Shown here one piece after another: positions 24,514 to 32,152 of a stretch of DNA of 64,000 nt. The notes beneath the pieces are model-generated. The model was not told the origin of the DNA. It was given only the letters and a program-made list of their open reading frames with translations, and did not search any database. Position 1 is the stretch's first letter. The number at the start of each line of letters is the position of its first letter. The translations under genes and the position numbers were made by a program. The DNA is from Mucilaginibacter galii (lineage in GTDB: Bacteria; Bacteroidota; Bacteroidia; Sphingobacteriales; Sphingobacteriaceae): contig NZ_BMDO01000012.1 of NCBI RefSeq assembly GCF_014635825.1, forward strand, positions 1 to 64,000, given 5' to 3'.

Positions 24514-24942
24514 ATGGAGACACAGATTTTAAAAAAGTGCTTATTAATATTTGCTGGCTTTTGCGCATTGTCGCTATTACACAGCAGTAAGAGCTTAGCG
24601 CAGGATGCATTGACGGATAGCAGTAAATCAAAATTTACAAACATTCAGGTGCTGCCTCAGTTTCCGGGAGGTACTCAAGCCTTGCATGATTTTATAGCCA
24701 AAAATGTTATTTATCCAAAAAAAGCGCTTAAAAAAGACATTGAAGGACAAGTTGATGTAACATTTGTTGTAGAAAGGGATGGTTCCTTATCTCATGTGAA
24801 AACTGTTGGTAATCCCAATCCATTATTGGTTCGTGAGGCAGTCAGGTTAATTAAATCTTCACCTAAATGGTCGCCCGGTATGCAAGATAATAGAACAGTG
24901 AGGGTTCAGTATACAGTGCCAATTGTTTTTAGGTTACAGTAA
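24514..24942 (+). CDS. Periplasmic TonB C-terminal domain protein
   Basis: The 142-aa protein has a signal peptide (hydrophobic 9-24, cleavage near SLAQ) followed at once by a complete TonB C-terminal domain: LPQFPGGTQALHDFIAKNV-IYP, GQVDVTFVVERDGSL, SPKWSPG and the final VRVQYTVPIVF. There is no proline-rich spanning region and no membrane anchor once the signal is cleaved, so it cannot be a classical energy transducer. The same domain, closely similar in sequence, is fused to the M56 protein at 27771. ATG 24514 is chosen because the longer open frame overlaps the EEP gene. Confidence 0.8.
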   Translation: METQILKKCLLIFAGFCALSLLHSSKSLAQDALTDSSKSKFTNIQVLPQFPGGTQALHDFIAKNVIYPKKALKKDIEGQVDVTFVVERDGSLSHVKTVGNPNPLLVREAVRLIKSSPKWSPGMQDNRTVRVQYTVPIVFRLQ

Positions 24943-24969
24943 TTGTAAGCGCTAATCATTACTCAATTT

Positions 24970-25659
24970 ATGCAAAAAATAGTTGTATTAACCGGCGCAG
25001 GCATCAGCGCCGAAAGCGGCCTCAAAACCTTTCGCGATAGCGACGGCTTGTGGGAAGGCTATAATATTGAAGATGTAGCCACGCCGCAGGCTTGGGAGCG
25101 TAACCCAGCCTTAGTTCAGCAATTTTACAATGAACGTCGTAAATCGGTTTTAGAGGCCAGCCCCAACGCGGCTCATTACGCATTAGTAAAGCTGCAGGAA
25201 AAGTACGACGTTACCATCATTACCCAAAACATTGACGACCTGCATGAGCGTGCCGGTTCAACAAAGGTGGTGCATTTACATGGTATCATTACCCGCTCAC
25301 AATCGAGCCTTAACGCCGAGTTTACTTATCCTATTAACGGGTGGGAAATTAAGATGGATGAGGTATGCGAACTGGGGTCGCCATTAAGGGCGCATGTGGT
25401 GTGGTTTGGCGAAGATGTTCCCATGATAGAAACTGCTGCCCGGCTGTGCAGCACTGCCGACATTTTTATGCTGATAGGTACCTCCCTGGCCGTTTACCCT
25501 GCCGCCGGCTTAATTAATTATGTGCCTTCGCCGGTTACGAAATATATAATCGATCCGCATATTCCTTACCTGCAAAGCAACCGTAACATCAGGGCTATAG
25601 AACAAAAGGCTACGGTTGGGGTGCCTGCGGTAGTAGCGCAACTATTGGAGGCTGTATGA
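24970..25659 (+). CDS. cobB: NAD-dependent protein deacylase, sirtuin class III
   Basis: The 229-aa sirtuin removes acyl groups from lysine using NAD. The NAD-binding motifs GAGISAESGLKTFR and TQNIDDLHERAGS and catalytic His104 in VVHLHG are present. Tyr53 and Arg56 (FYNERR) match the pair that gives class III enzymes preference for succinyl/malonyl groups. The small domain (about 105-145) has only Cys133, so the four-cysteine zinc site found in most sirtuins is missing. Cotranscription with the TonB-domain gene (27-base gap) is possible. A family B palindrome follows. Confidence 0.92.
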   Translation: MQKIVVLTGAGISAESGLKTFRDSDGLWEGYNIEDVATPQAWERNPALVQQFYNERRKSVLEASPNAAHYALVKLQEKYDVTIITQNIDDLHERAGSTKVVHLHGIITRSQSSLNAEFTYPINGWEIKMDEVCELGSPLRAHVVWFGEDVPMIETAARLCSTADIFMLIGTSLAVYPAAGLINYVPSPVTKYIIDPHIPYLQSNRNIRAIEQKATVGVPAVVAQLLEAV

Positions 25660-25704
25660 TCTGTATAAGTTCCGGTAGTACAACAGTGAATATGATATAA
25701 AAAC

Positions 25705-25797
25705 CATGTCATTGCGAGGAGCGGTAGCGACGTGGCAATCTCTTTATGCTTTGTTACCTAGCGTCGGAGATTGCCACGCTACGCTCGCAATGACATG
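25705..25797. repeat. Palindromic intergenic repeat, family B
   Basis: CATGTCATTGCGAGGAGCGG (from 25705) and its inverse ending CGCTCGCAATGACATG (to 25797) flank about 25 bases. The right arm lacks a few bases of the left. It lies between two convergent genes. A truncated copy is at 3232-3261. Confidence 0.85.
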
Positions 25798-25821
25798 ATG
25801 TGAAAAATGGCTTCTATCCGC

Positions 25822-27222
25822 TTACTCCAGATCCACCCGCTGATGCTGGTACGGGATCTCCACATTTTCAAATCCTTTTTCTTTCAGGCGCTCGGCAAAT
25901 TTTTGCTGGGTTTCATATTCGCCATGCACCAAGAAGATCTTTTTTACGTTTTTAGGGTCTTGACAGGCTAAAAAGTGCAGCAGGTCTTCATAATCGCCGT
26001 GGGCGCTCATGCTTTTAATTACCTGGACTTCGGCTTTTACATCGTACTCATCGCCAAAAATATGTACCACCTTATCGCCGCGGGTTAACCTGCCGCCCAA
26101 AGAGTTAGGTTCGCAGTAGCCCACTATCAGTATAGTATTCTTCTCGTTATTGATGTTATTGCGGATATGGTGCCTTACCCGCCCTGCCTCGGCCATGCCA
26201 GATGAAGAAATGATGACCATAGGCCGGGTATCGTCGTTTAGTGATTTTGATTCCTCGGTAGATTGTACAAAGTGGAGGCCTTTAAACGCAAACGGGTCCT
26301 TGTCCACTTTCATGATCTCGGTTACCAGGTTGTTGTACACCTCGGGATGATCTTTAATTACCTGGGTGGCTTTGTCGCTCAGCGGGCTGTCTACATAATA
26401 ATTTACATCGGGTAGTGTGCCTTTTAATTCCAGTCCGTTAAGTGCAAATAAAAGCTCTTGTGTACGGCCAACGCTAAAAGCCGGGATAATTACCTTACCG
26501 CGCTTTACCACGCAAGTTTGGTGAATAATTTCGCGCAAGGCTTCTTCAATAGGTTCCAGGTCTTTATGCAGCGAGTCGCCGTAAGTAGATTCCAGTAGAA
26601 TATAATCGGCCTGCGGAAAGGTTTGCGGACTGCGCAAAAGCAAATCTCCGTAACGGCCTACATCGCCGCTAAAAGTAATGGTGGTATGCTTGCCATCTTC
26701 CAAAACGGTTAAGTGGATGGCCGCACTGCCTATTACGTGGCCGGCATCGGTAAAGGTGAATTTAATACGCGGGGTAATCTCGTACTCCTCGTTATAGTCT
26801 ACTATTTTAAACAGGCGCAACGCTTCAATAGCCTGCTCTTCGGTATACAGGGCCGATGATTGCTCACCGCCGTTTTTATGGTGCTTGTTAGCATATTCGG
26901 CATCTTGTTCCTGTATCCGGGCCGAATCCATTAGTAAAATACGCGCCAGTTCCATAGTTGGGGCGGTACAGAATATTTGACCATTAAAACCCTCGGCCAC
27001 CAGTTTAGGAATAAGCCCGCAATGGTCAATATGTGCATGGCTCAGTATCACATAATTTACTTTAAGTGGGTTAAAGCCAAAGTGGTCGTTAAGGTCTTCG
27101 GTTTTATCGCCCAGACCCTGAAACATACCGCAATCGAGTAGTATATTGGTTCCGTCGTTTAATTGTACGATGTGTTTACTGCCGGTAACGTTGCGGGCTG
27201 CGCCGTGAAAGGTAATATGCAT
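25822..27222 (-). CDS. Metallo-beta-lactamase/beta-CASP RNA nuclease
   Basis: The 466-aa protein belongs to the CPSF73/RNase J-like beta-CASP group of RNA-processing nucleases. The zinc motif HxHxDH is at residues 62-67 (LSHAHIDHCG). TFSGDVGRYG supplies the next ligand Asp, and ESTYGD and IPAFSVGRTQE mark the beta-CASP domain. The C-terminal SAHGDYEDLL and FLVHGEYETQ motifs complete it. RNA as substrate follows from the family. The start ATG at 27222 lies 165 bases from the divergent blaI gene. Confidence 0.93.
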   Translation of the reverse strand: MHITFHGAARNVTGSKHIVQLNDGTNILLDCGMFQGLGDKTEDLNDHFGFNPLKVNYVILSHAHIDHCGLIPKLVAEGFNGQIFCTAPTMELARILLMDSARIQEQDAEYANKHHKNGGEQSSALYTEEQAIEALRLFKIVDYNEEYEITPRIKFTFTDAGHVIGSAAIHLTVLEDGKHTTITFSGDVGRYGDLLLRSPQTFPQADYILLESTYGDSLHKDLEPIEEALREIIHQTCVVKRGKVIIPAFSVGRTQELLFALNGLELKGTLPDVNYYVDSPLSDKATQVIKDHPEVYNNLVTEIMKVDKDPFAFKGLHFVQSTEESKSLNDDTRPMVIISSSGMAEAGRVRHHIRNNINNEKNTILIVGYCEPNSLGGRLTRGDKVVHIFGDEYDVKAEVQVIKSMSAHGDYEDLLHFLACQDPKNVKKIFLVHGEYETQQKFAERLKEKGFENVEIPYQHQRVDLE

Positions 27223-27293
27223 GTAATTTTTATCTGTGTGTTAGGTAAGCAAACAACGGCTTTTTTCTGTGAAATGTTCGGCAAGGCAAAAAA

Positions 27294-27325
27294 TTTGTTT
27301 GACTAAGATATTAGTTGTAGCTTTA
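27294..27325 (+). promoter_or_regulatory. blaI promoter with candidate BlaI operator in the spacer
   Basis: TTTG (27294-27297) and TAGCTTTA (27318-27325) are 20 bases apart, near the phylum's promoter consensus. Between them is the dyad ACTAA-GATA-TTAGT (27302-27315). A repressor bound there would block RNA polymerase, as expected for autoregulated BlaI. Confidence 0.5.
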
Positions 27326-27387
27326 GGTTTTATTAACTGGCAGGCGGATTTTAAATGTAAACCAGCCTATTATCAACGTTCGACACT

Positions 27388-27759
27388 ATGGAAATTAAGG
27401 AGCTAACCCGTGCAGAAGAGCAGCTGATGCATGTGCTTTGGCAAATCAAAAAAGGATACGTTAAAGATGTGATTGAATTGCTGCCCGAGCCTAAGCCGGC
27501 TTATAATACCGTATCAACCATTATTCGGATTTTAGAAACCAAGGGTTTTGTAGGGCATACCGCTTATGGCAAAAGCCACGAGTATTATCCTTTTATAAGT
27601 AAAGATGAATACCAGAATTTTGCATCGGACAAGCTGCTTACCGGCTATTTTGATAACTCGGTAAAGCGCATGTTTTCGTTTTTCGTACAAAAGGAAAAAA
27701 TAAATGTGAAAGAGGCCGATGAGATCATGAAACTGATAGAAAAGTTTAAAGACCAATAA
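27388..27759 (+). CDS. BlaI/MecI-family transcriptional repressor
   Basis: The 123-aa regulator has the BlaI winged-helix domain (about 1-75) with LTRAEEQLMHVLWQIKKGYV and PAYNTVSTIIRILETKGFV, the recognition helix region. A C-terminal helical dimerisation part follows. It lies 11 bases upstream of a BlaR1-like M56 protein, the standard repressor-sensor pairing. No beta-lactamase gene is nearby, so the controlled process is unknown. Confidence 0.93.
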   Translation: MEIKELTRAEEQLMHVLWQIKKGYVKDVIELLPEPKPAYNTVSTIIRILETKGFVGHTAYGKSHEYYPFISKDEYQNFASDKLLTGYFDNSVKRMFSFFVQKEKINVKEADEIMKLIEKFKDQ

Positions 27760-27770
27760 ACGTATACTTT

Positions 27771-29474
27771 ATGACCTGGTGGCATTACTTATTGCTGAGT
27801 AACCTATACCTGATATTGTTTTTCGGGTTTTACGTGTTGCTTTTACAGCGCGAAACGTTTTTTCAGCTCAACCGCATTTACCTGGTAGGTTCGGCGGTAA
27901 TGTCATTTTTAATTCCCCTTATTCAGCTCGATTGGGTAAAACAGTGGTTTATTACCCAAAAGGTGCAGCAAACCATTTATAACGCAGCGCCCGTTATGGT
28001 TTACCATATTAAAGCCGTGCAGCCGCAACACTTAACCATGGGGGAGGTAGTTGGCGGCATTTACGCAGCAGGTATTGTGGTATTATCGGTTAAACTCATT
28101 TGGCAGCTGTTTACATTGAGCAGGGTATTACGCAATAAGTTGCCGGTAACCTCTGCCTGGTCGTTCTTCAAAAAAATTAATGTTGATGCTCAGCTTCAAA
28201 ACTATGAGGCAATTGTGGCACATGAGGAAGTGCATGCGCGCCAATGGCACTCGGCCGATGTATTGCTAATAGAGGTGATCATGATCCTGAACTGGTTTAA
28301 CCCGGTGGTATATTTTTACCGCCGTGCTGTTAAGCACATACACGAGTTTATTGCCGATAGGGACGCCCTGAAAGCAGGCGCCAGCAAAACCGATTATGCC
28401 ATGTTGCTGCTGAGCCAAACCTTTGATGCACCAGTGCATCATTTGCTTAACCCGTTTTGGGGTGGCAGTATTTTAAAAAAACGCCTGCAGATGATGCAGA
28501 AAAACAAATCGCATTACAGCGCGCTGTTTAAGTACGGCTTTTCGGCACCGTTGTTTGCTTTGATGCTGGCCTTGTCTTCAGCCACCATCAACAACAGCCA
28601 GGTGGTAAAAGGCATCCGAAAGGAGGCCGAGCAAATGTTTGCCATAAAAGCCCCGGAAATTGCGGACGTAATACTTGAACCATCCCCAAAAAAGGTGCAG
28701 CCGAAACAGCCTGAAGTAATTATGGGGGCGCAGCCCCGGTTCAATATCAATACCGATCTTATTGTGAACGATGCACCACGCGCTGCCGGCCCGGAGGCAT
28801 TGCCCAAAGCAGATAGCCTGGCCGACAATACACACAACGAAGCATTTAACACTGTTGAAAAGTTGCCGCAGTTTCCGGGTGGTACAGAAACGTTTTACAG
28901 TTTTATTGCTAAAAACCTGCGCTACCCCGCAGATGCTTTGGATAAGAACGTTAAAGGCCGTGTAAATGTAACCTTTGTTGTAGAGCGCGATGGCTCTTTG
29001 AGCGATATGAAAACGCTGTCCAATCCTCCTGCTATGCTTGGTAATGAAGCATTGCGGGTGATGGCACTTTCACCCAAATGGATTCCGGGTGAACAAAACG
29101 GGAAACGGGTTGCTGTGCGGTATACTTTGCCTATTGTATTTACGCCCGATGGTAACCGTACCGACAGCACGGTTACAGTGCAACCACGTCGTTTAGTTTT
29201 GAAAAGCGTGAGCAATTTCAAGTTCACTCCTGATAGTTCAGATCAGGCCGCACCTAAAAATAATGTATTGGTGCTGGCCGGTAAAGACAATAAGCTGGTT
29301 ACCGCTAACGTGGTGTTCCTGGTAGATGGTAAAGAGGTGCCACGCGAAAAAGCGCTTGCCGGGCTTAACCCAGTTAAGATAGAAAGTATATCTGTTTTTA
29401 AAAACAACCCAACACGCAGCATCTTCGGTAAGTTATACGATAAAGATGTTGTTGTAATTGCAACCAAGAAATAG
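27771..29474 (+). CDS. M56/BlaR1-like membrane metallopeptidase fused to TonB and plug-like domains
   Basis: The 567-aa protein has hydrophobic helices near 5-22, 35-48 and 85-105. The zinc peptidase motif HEEVH follows at 151-155 with NWFNPVVYFYRRAV and HEFIADRDAL, as in BlaR1. A fourth helix (about 255-275) leads into a linker, then a TonB C-terminal domain (about 358-459; LPQFPGGTETFYSFIAKNL, GRVNVTFVVERDGSL). Residues 498-567 resemble the plug of TonB-dependent receptors: FLVDGKEV, LNPVKIESISVFK and a final VVVIATKK. It pairs with blaI. Cleavage of BlaI on a periplasmic signal is the family expectation. The domains after the helix are probably periplasmic. Confidence 0.88.
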   Translation: MTWWHYLLLSNLYLILFFGFYVLLLQRETFFQLNRIYLVGSAVMSFLIPLIQLDWVKQWFITQKVQQTIYNAAPVMVYHIKAVQPQHLTMGEVVGGIYAAGIVVLSVKLIWQLFTLSRVLRNKLPVTSAWSFFKKINVDAQLQNYEAIVAHEEVHARQWHSADVLLIEVIMILNWFNPVVYFYRRAVKHIHEFIADRDALKAGASKTDYAMLLLSQTFDAPVHHLLNPFWGGSILKKRLQMMQKNKSHYSALFKYGFSAPLFALMLALSSATINNSQVVKGIRKEAEQMFAIKAPEIADVILEPSPKKVQPKQPEVIMGAQPRFNINTDLIVNDAPRAAGPEALPKADSLADNTHNEAFNTVEKLPQFPGGTETFYSFIAKNLRYPADALDKNVKGRVNVTFVVERDGSLSDMKTLSNPPAMLGNEALRVMALSPKWIPGEQNGKRVAVRYTLPIVFTPDGNRTDSTVTVQPRRLVLKSVSNFKFTPDSSDQAAPKNNVLVLAGKDNKLVTANVVFLVDGKEVPREKALAGLNPVKIESISVFKNNPTRSIFGKLYDKDVVVIATKK

Positions 29475-29497
29475 TTCTTAAACCTTCACATAAAGTT

Positions 29498-29523
29498 AAG
29501 CCGGCCATTGCCGGCTTTTTTTG
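29498..29523 (+). terminator. Terminator after the blaI-M56 operon
   Basis: AAGCCGG (29498-29504) pairs with CCGGCTT (29511-29517), followed by a T run. Confidence 0.85.
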
Positions 29524-29927
29524 TTTAGGCTAAAAAGTGTATTTCATATTAGGAAAATTTAGCGCCGTAAATAGGTGTTTAAACTTGCATAAGTGACCTC
29601 ACGTGCTTTATTTCAATTTGTTTTAAATTAATGTCAAATTATTAACTTTTATATTATAAATAATTATACCTATAGTTATTGGTAATTAGATAGCTTTAAA
29701 CGCAAATAATTTTATAAATATTGTAACCTGGTGAAAATTATTACCGTATAAATCTACATGGTTAAAATAAAAGCCGGCCGGCATTAATTAACCAACTGTT
29801 AAAAGTAGTGTATTTAAAATCCGGATTTTTTCTGGTTTGATCCTGATGCATCGCCCCTAAGATGCAGTAAGGATTGCTATGCACTGCCCATAATGGTTGC
29901 CCTAAGTAATTTAAACTATTGATTTGT
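29524..29927 (+). other. AT-rich upstream region of the LruC genes
   Basis: This 404-base stretch holds no gene. It is AT-rich to about 29760. Closer to the LruC gene, TGCATC-GCCCCTAA-GATGCA (about 29845-29864) forms a small hairpin and GCAGT...ACTGC a weak second one, suggesting a structured 5' leader. No convincing TTTG/TAnnTTTG promoter pair was found. Confidence 0.4.
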
Positions 29928-32051
29928 ATGAAAAAGAATGTCACCAGTCTTCTGATGGTCGGTGTTGTGATTGTGTCGGCCTGCAAAAAAGAGGTTTTAA
30001 CACAAGACACGCCGGTACCTGAAGAGGTAGCTAAAGTAATTGATGTACCCGCGGCACCGTTTGTACCAGGGTTCAACTACAACACCACACGCGATGTGCA
30101 ACTCAACATTGTACTGCGTGCTAACAACGATGCGCCGCTGGCCGGCGTAGTGGTAAGTGTTTATTTGCCCAATGCCGCAGGCGAAGCCGTATTTAAGGGT
30201 GTAACCGACAAGAATGGCATGTTGAAAGGCAAGCTAACCCTTGCCGGGTCAATAGACCAGGTAGTAATAGACCCCGCTTATATTGGGTTAATGCGTAATG
30301 CTTTGGCTTCCATATCAACAAGTAATACCGTAAATGCCATTATAGGTGGTGTAAACGGTTACGGTGGGGATGTAGTTGCTGAAAGCGTTGTGCCACAGTC
30401 GGTTGCTTCATCGTCGCATCAAACCAATGCGCTTTTGGCAACCAGCTATGCTTATCCAACGGGTTATACAGCTTCCAACAGTTTTGTAAATACCGCTACG
30501 TATCCAAAGGCACTTGGTCGGCCCGTGTATCTTGATGCTACGTCAGATGTACTCGATGCTTCTTTGCTTTCATATATCAACGCGTCATTACCCGAAAATC
30601 AACCATTAACTACTACGCACCCTGCTTATTTTGCAAGTACTGCTGCTTCAACGTTAACCGTTACCGCAAAAACAGATGTGTATGTAACTTTTGTATCAGA
30701 AGGAGCCAGTAATATGAATACGCTTGCTTACTATACTTACCCAACTAACGATCCGCCATTGGTGGGCGAAAGCTTGCTGCCTGTGCTGGGTGGCATAGGG
30801 AACATAACTTACGTATTTCCCAATGCTTCGGCAGTGGGATCGGCAGGTGGTTTAAAAACCGGCGACCGGGTTAAGATCGGTAACTTTTCGGCAGGAACCA
30901 GTATAGGATTTGTACTCATCCAAAACGGCTGGAATGGCAGTGGTGTAACTACATCGGGCAAAACAAAATTTTATTCTGGCGATAACATGAACGCAAGTAA
31001 GAAGAAGCAGGCTGTTTTATTGTATGATGATGTACATAAAAAGTTCATTTCCAGTTTTGAGGATATTGACCGTTCGCTAACAACTACCGATAATGATTTT
31101 AACGATCTGGTATTTTACACCACTTCTTCGGTAGCAGACGCCATATCGACCACTAATGTAGCAACCATAGACAGAGGTGGCGATACCGACGGTGATGGCG
31201 TGCAGGATGCGCAAGATATGTTCCCTAATGATGGAACGAGAGCTTTTGTAACCTATTATCCATCAGCAACTGCAACCGGTACCATTGCCTTTGAAGATCA
31301 CTGGCCAAGTATGGGCGATTATGACATGAACGATTTGGTGGTAAGCTATAAATATGCCTATGAGGTTAATGCACAAAATCAGGTAGTAAACCTCAAAGCC
31401 TATTATACTGTACTAGCTGCCGGTACCGGTTACAAACATGGTTTTGGAGTAGAATTGCCCGTACCTGCATCGGTAATAAAATCGGTTACGGGGCAAAGCT
31501 TTATGAGTAACTATATTACGATGGCGGCTAACGGTGTTGAGGCGGGTCAGGCTAAAGCGGTTATTATTCCATTTGATAATTATGCCGCTATGATGCCAGG
31601 AGCAGGGAGTGCTACGCTCATTAATACCATGAATACGCAGTCCAAAATGGCTTCGCAAACGGCATCTTTAACAATAGCCTTCAATAGTCCGGTTACGATG
31701 GCCAGCCTGGCGGTATCTTCATTTAACCCGTTCCTTATTGCCAATTTAGAACGTGGACGTGAAGTGCACTTAATGGGTTACAAACCCACCAATAAGGCCG
31801 ATATTAAGTTGTTTGACACAGCAGATGATGCCACCGTGCCTGCCAGGAACAAATATTATGTTTCGGTAGAAAACAAGCCCTTTGCTCTTATTTTCAACAG
31901 CAGCTTTAGTTATCCTACCGAAAAAACAAGTATTGATAAAGCCTACAAGCAATATAATACTTGGGCTTTTTCTAATGGCGGTACTTATGCCGATTGGTAC
32001 AGCAACATTGCCTCAAGCTACAGAAATCCAATCTACATATACAATAAATAA
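29928..32051 (+). CDS. LruC-domain lipoprotein, first of a tandem pair
   Basis: The 707-aa protein has a lipoprotein signal peptide with the lipobox VSAC and lipidated Cys19. A carboxypeptidase-regulatory-like/beta-sandwich region follows (about 45-130). Further on are the acidic motif DNDFNDLVFYT, a calcium-type loop DTDGDGVQDAQDMFPND (about 414-432) and the LruC signature AFEDHWPSMGDYDMNDLVVSY. The C-terminal half is the LruC/DUF4842 region. It is exported and membrane-attached; a role in adhesion or carbohydrate binding is only a guess. ATG 29928 gives the correct signal peptide. The adjacent gene at 32153 is a close paralogue. Confidence 0.88.
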   Translation: MKKNVTSLLMVGVVIVSACKKEVLTQDTPVPEEVAKVIDVPAAPFVPGFNYNTTRDVQLNIVLRANNDAPLAGVVVSVYLPNAAGEAVFKGVTDKNGMLKGKLTLAGSIDQVVIDPAYIGLMRNALASISTSNTVNAIIGGVNGYGGDVVAESVVPQSVASSSHQTNALLATSYAYPTGYTASNSFVNTATYPKALGRPVYLDATSDVLDASLLSYINASLPENQPLTTTHPAYFASTAASTLTVTAKTDVYVTFVSEGASNMNTLAYYTYPTNDPPLVGESLLPVLGGIGNITYVFPNASAVGSAGGLKTGDRVKIGNFSAGTSIGFVLIQNGWNGSGVTTSGKTKFYSGDNMNASKKKQAVLLYDDVHKKFISSFEDIDRSLTTTDNDFNDLVFYTTSSVADAISTTNVATIDRGGDTDGDGVQDAQDMFPNDGTRAFVTYYPSATATGTIAFEDHWPSMGDYDMNDLVVSYKYAYEVNAQNQVVNLKAYYTVLAAGTGYKHGFGVELPVPASVIKSVTGQSFMSNYITMAANGVEAGQAKAVIIPFDNYAAMMPGAGSATLINTMNTQSKMASQTASLTIAFNSPVTMASLAVSSFNPFLIANLERGREVHLMGYKPTNKADIKLFDTADDATVPARNKYYVSVENKPFALIFNSSFSYPTEKTSIDKAYKQYNTWAFSNGGTYADWYSNIASSYRNPIYIYNK

Positions 32052-32152
32052 ATATAAAATGGCGTAGTGCACGGCGTCGTAATACTTAATACCCCCTAAG
32101 CTTTAACTCAATAAAAACGAGCTATACTTTTTTAATCAATTAATTAATTTTT

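Noticed and set aside
29475..29927. Search for a small RNA or riboswitch in the long gap before the LruC genes
   Set aside because: Only small hairpins are visible. Nothing matches a known riboswitch or RNA family by eye.
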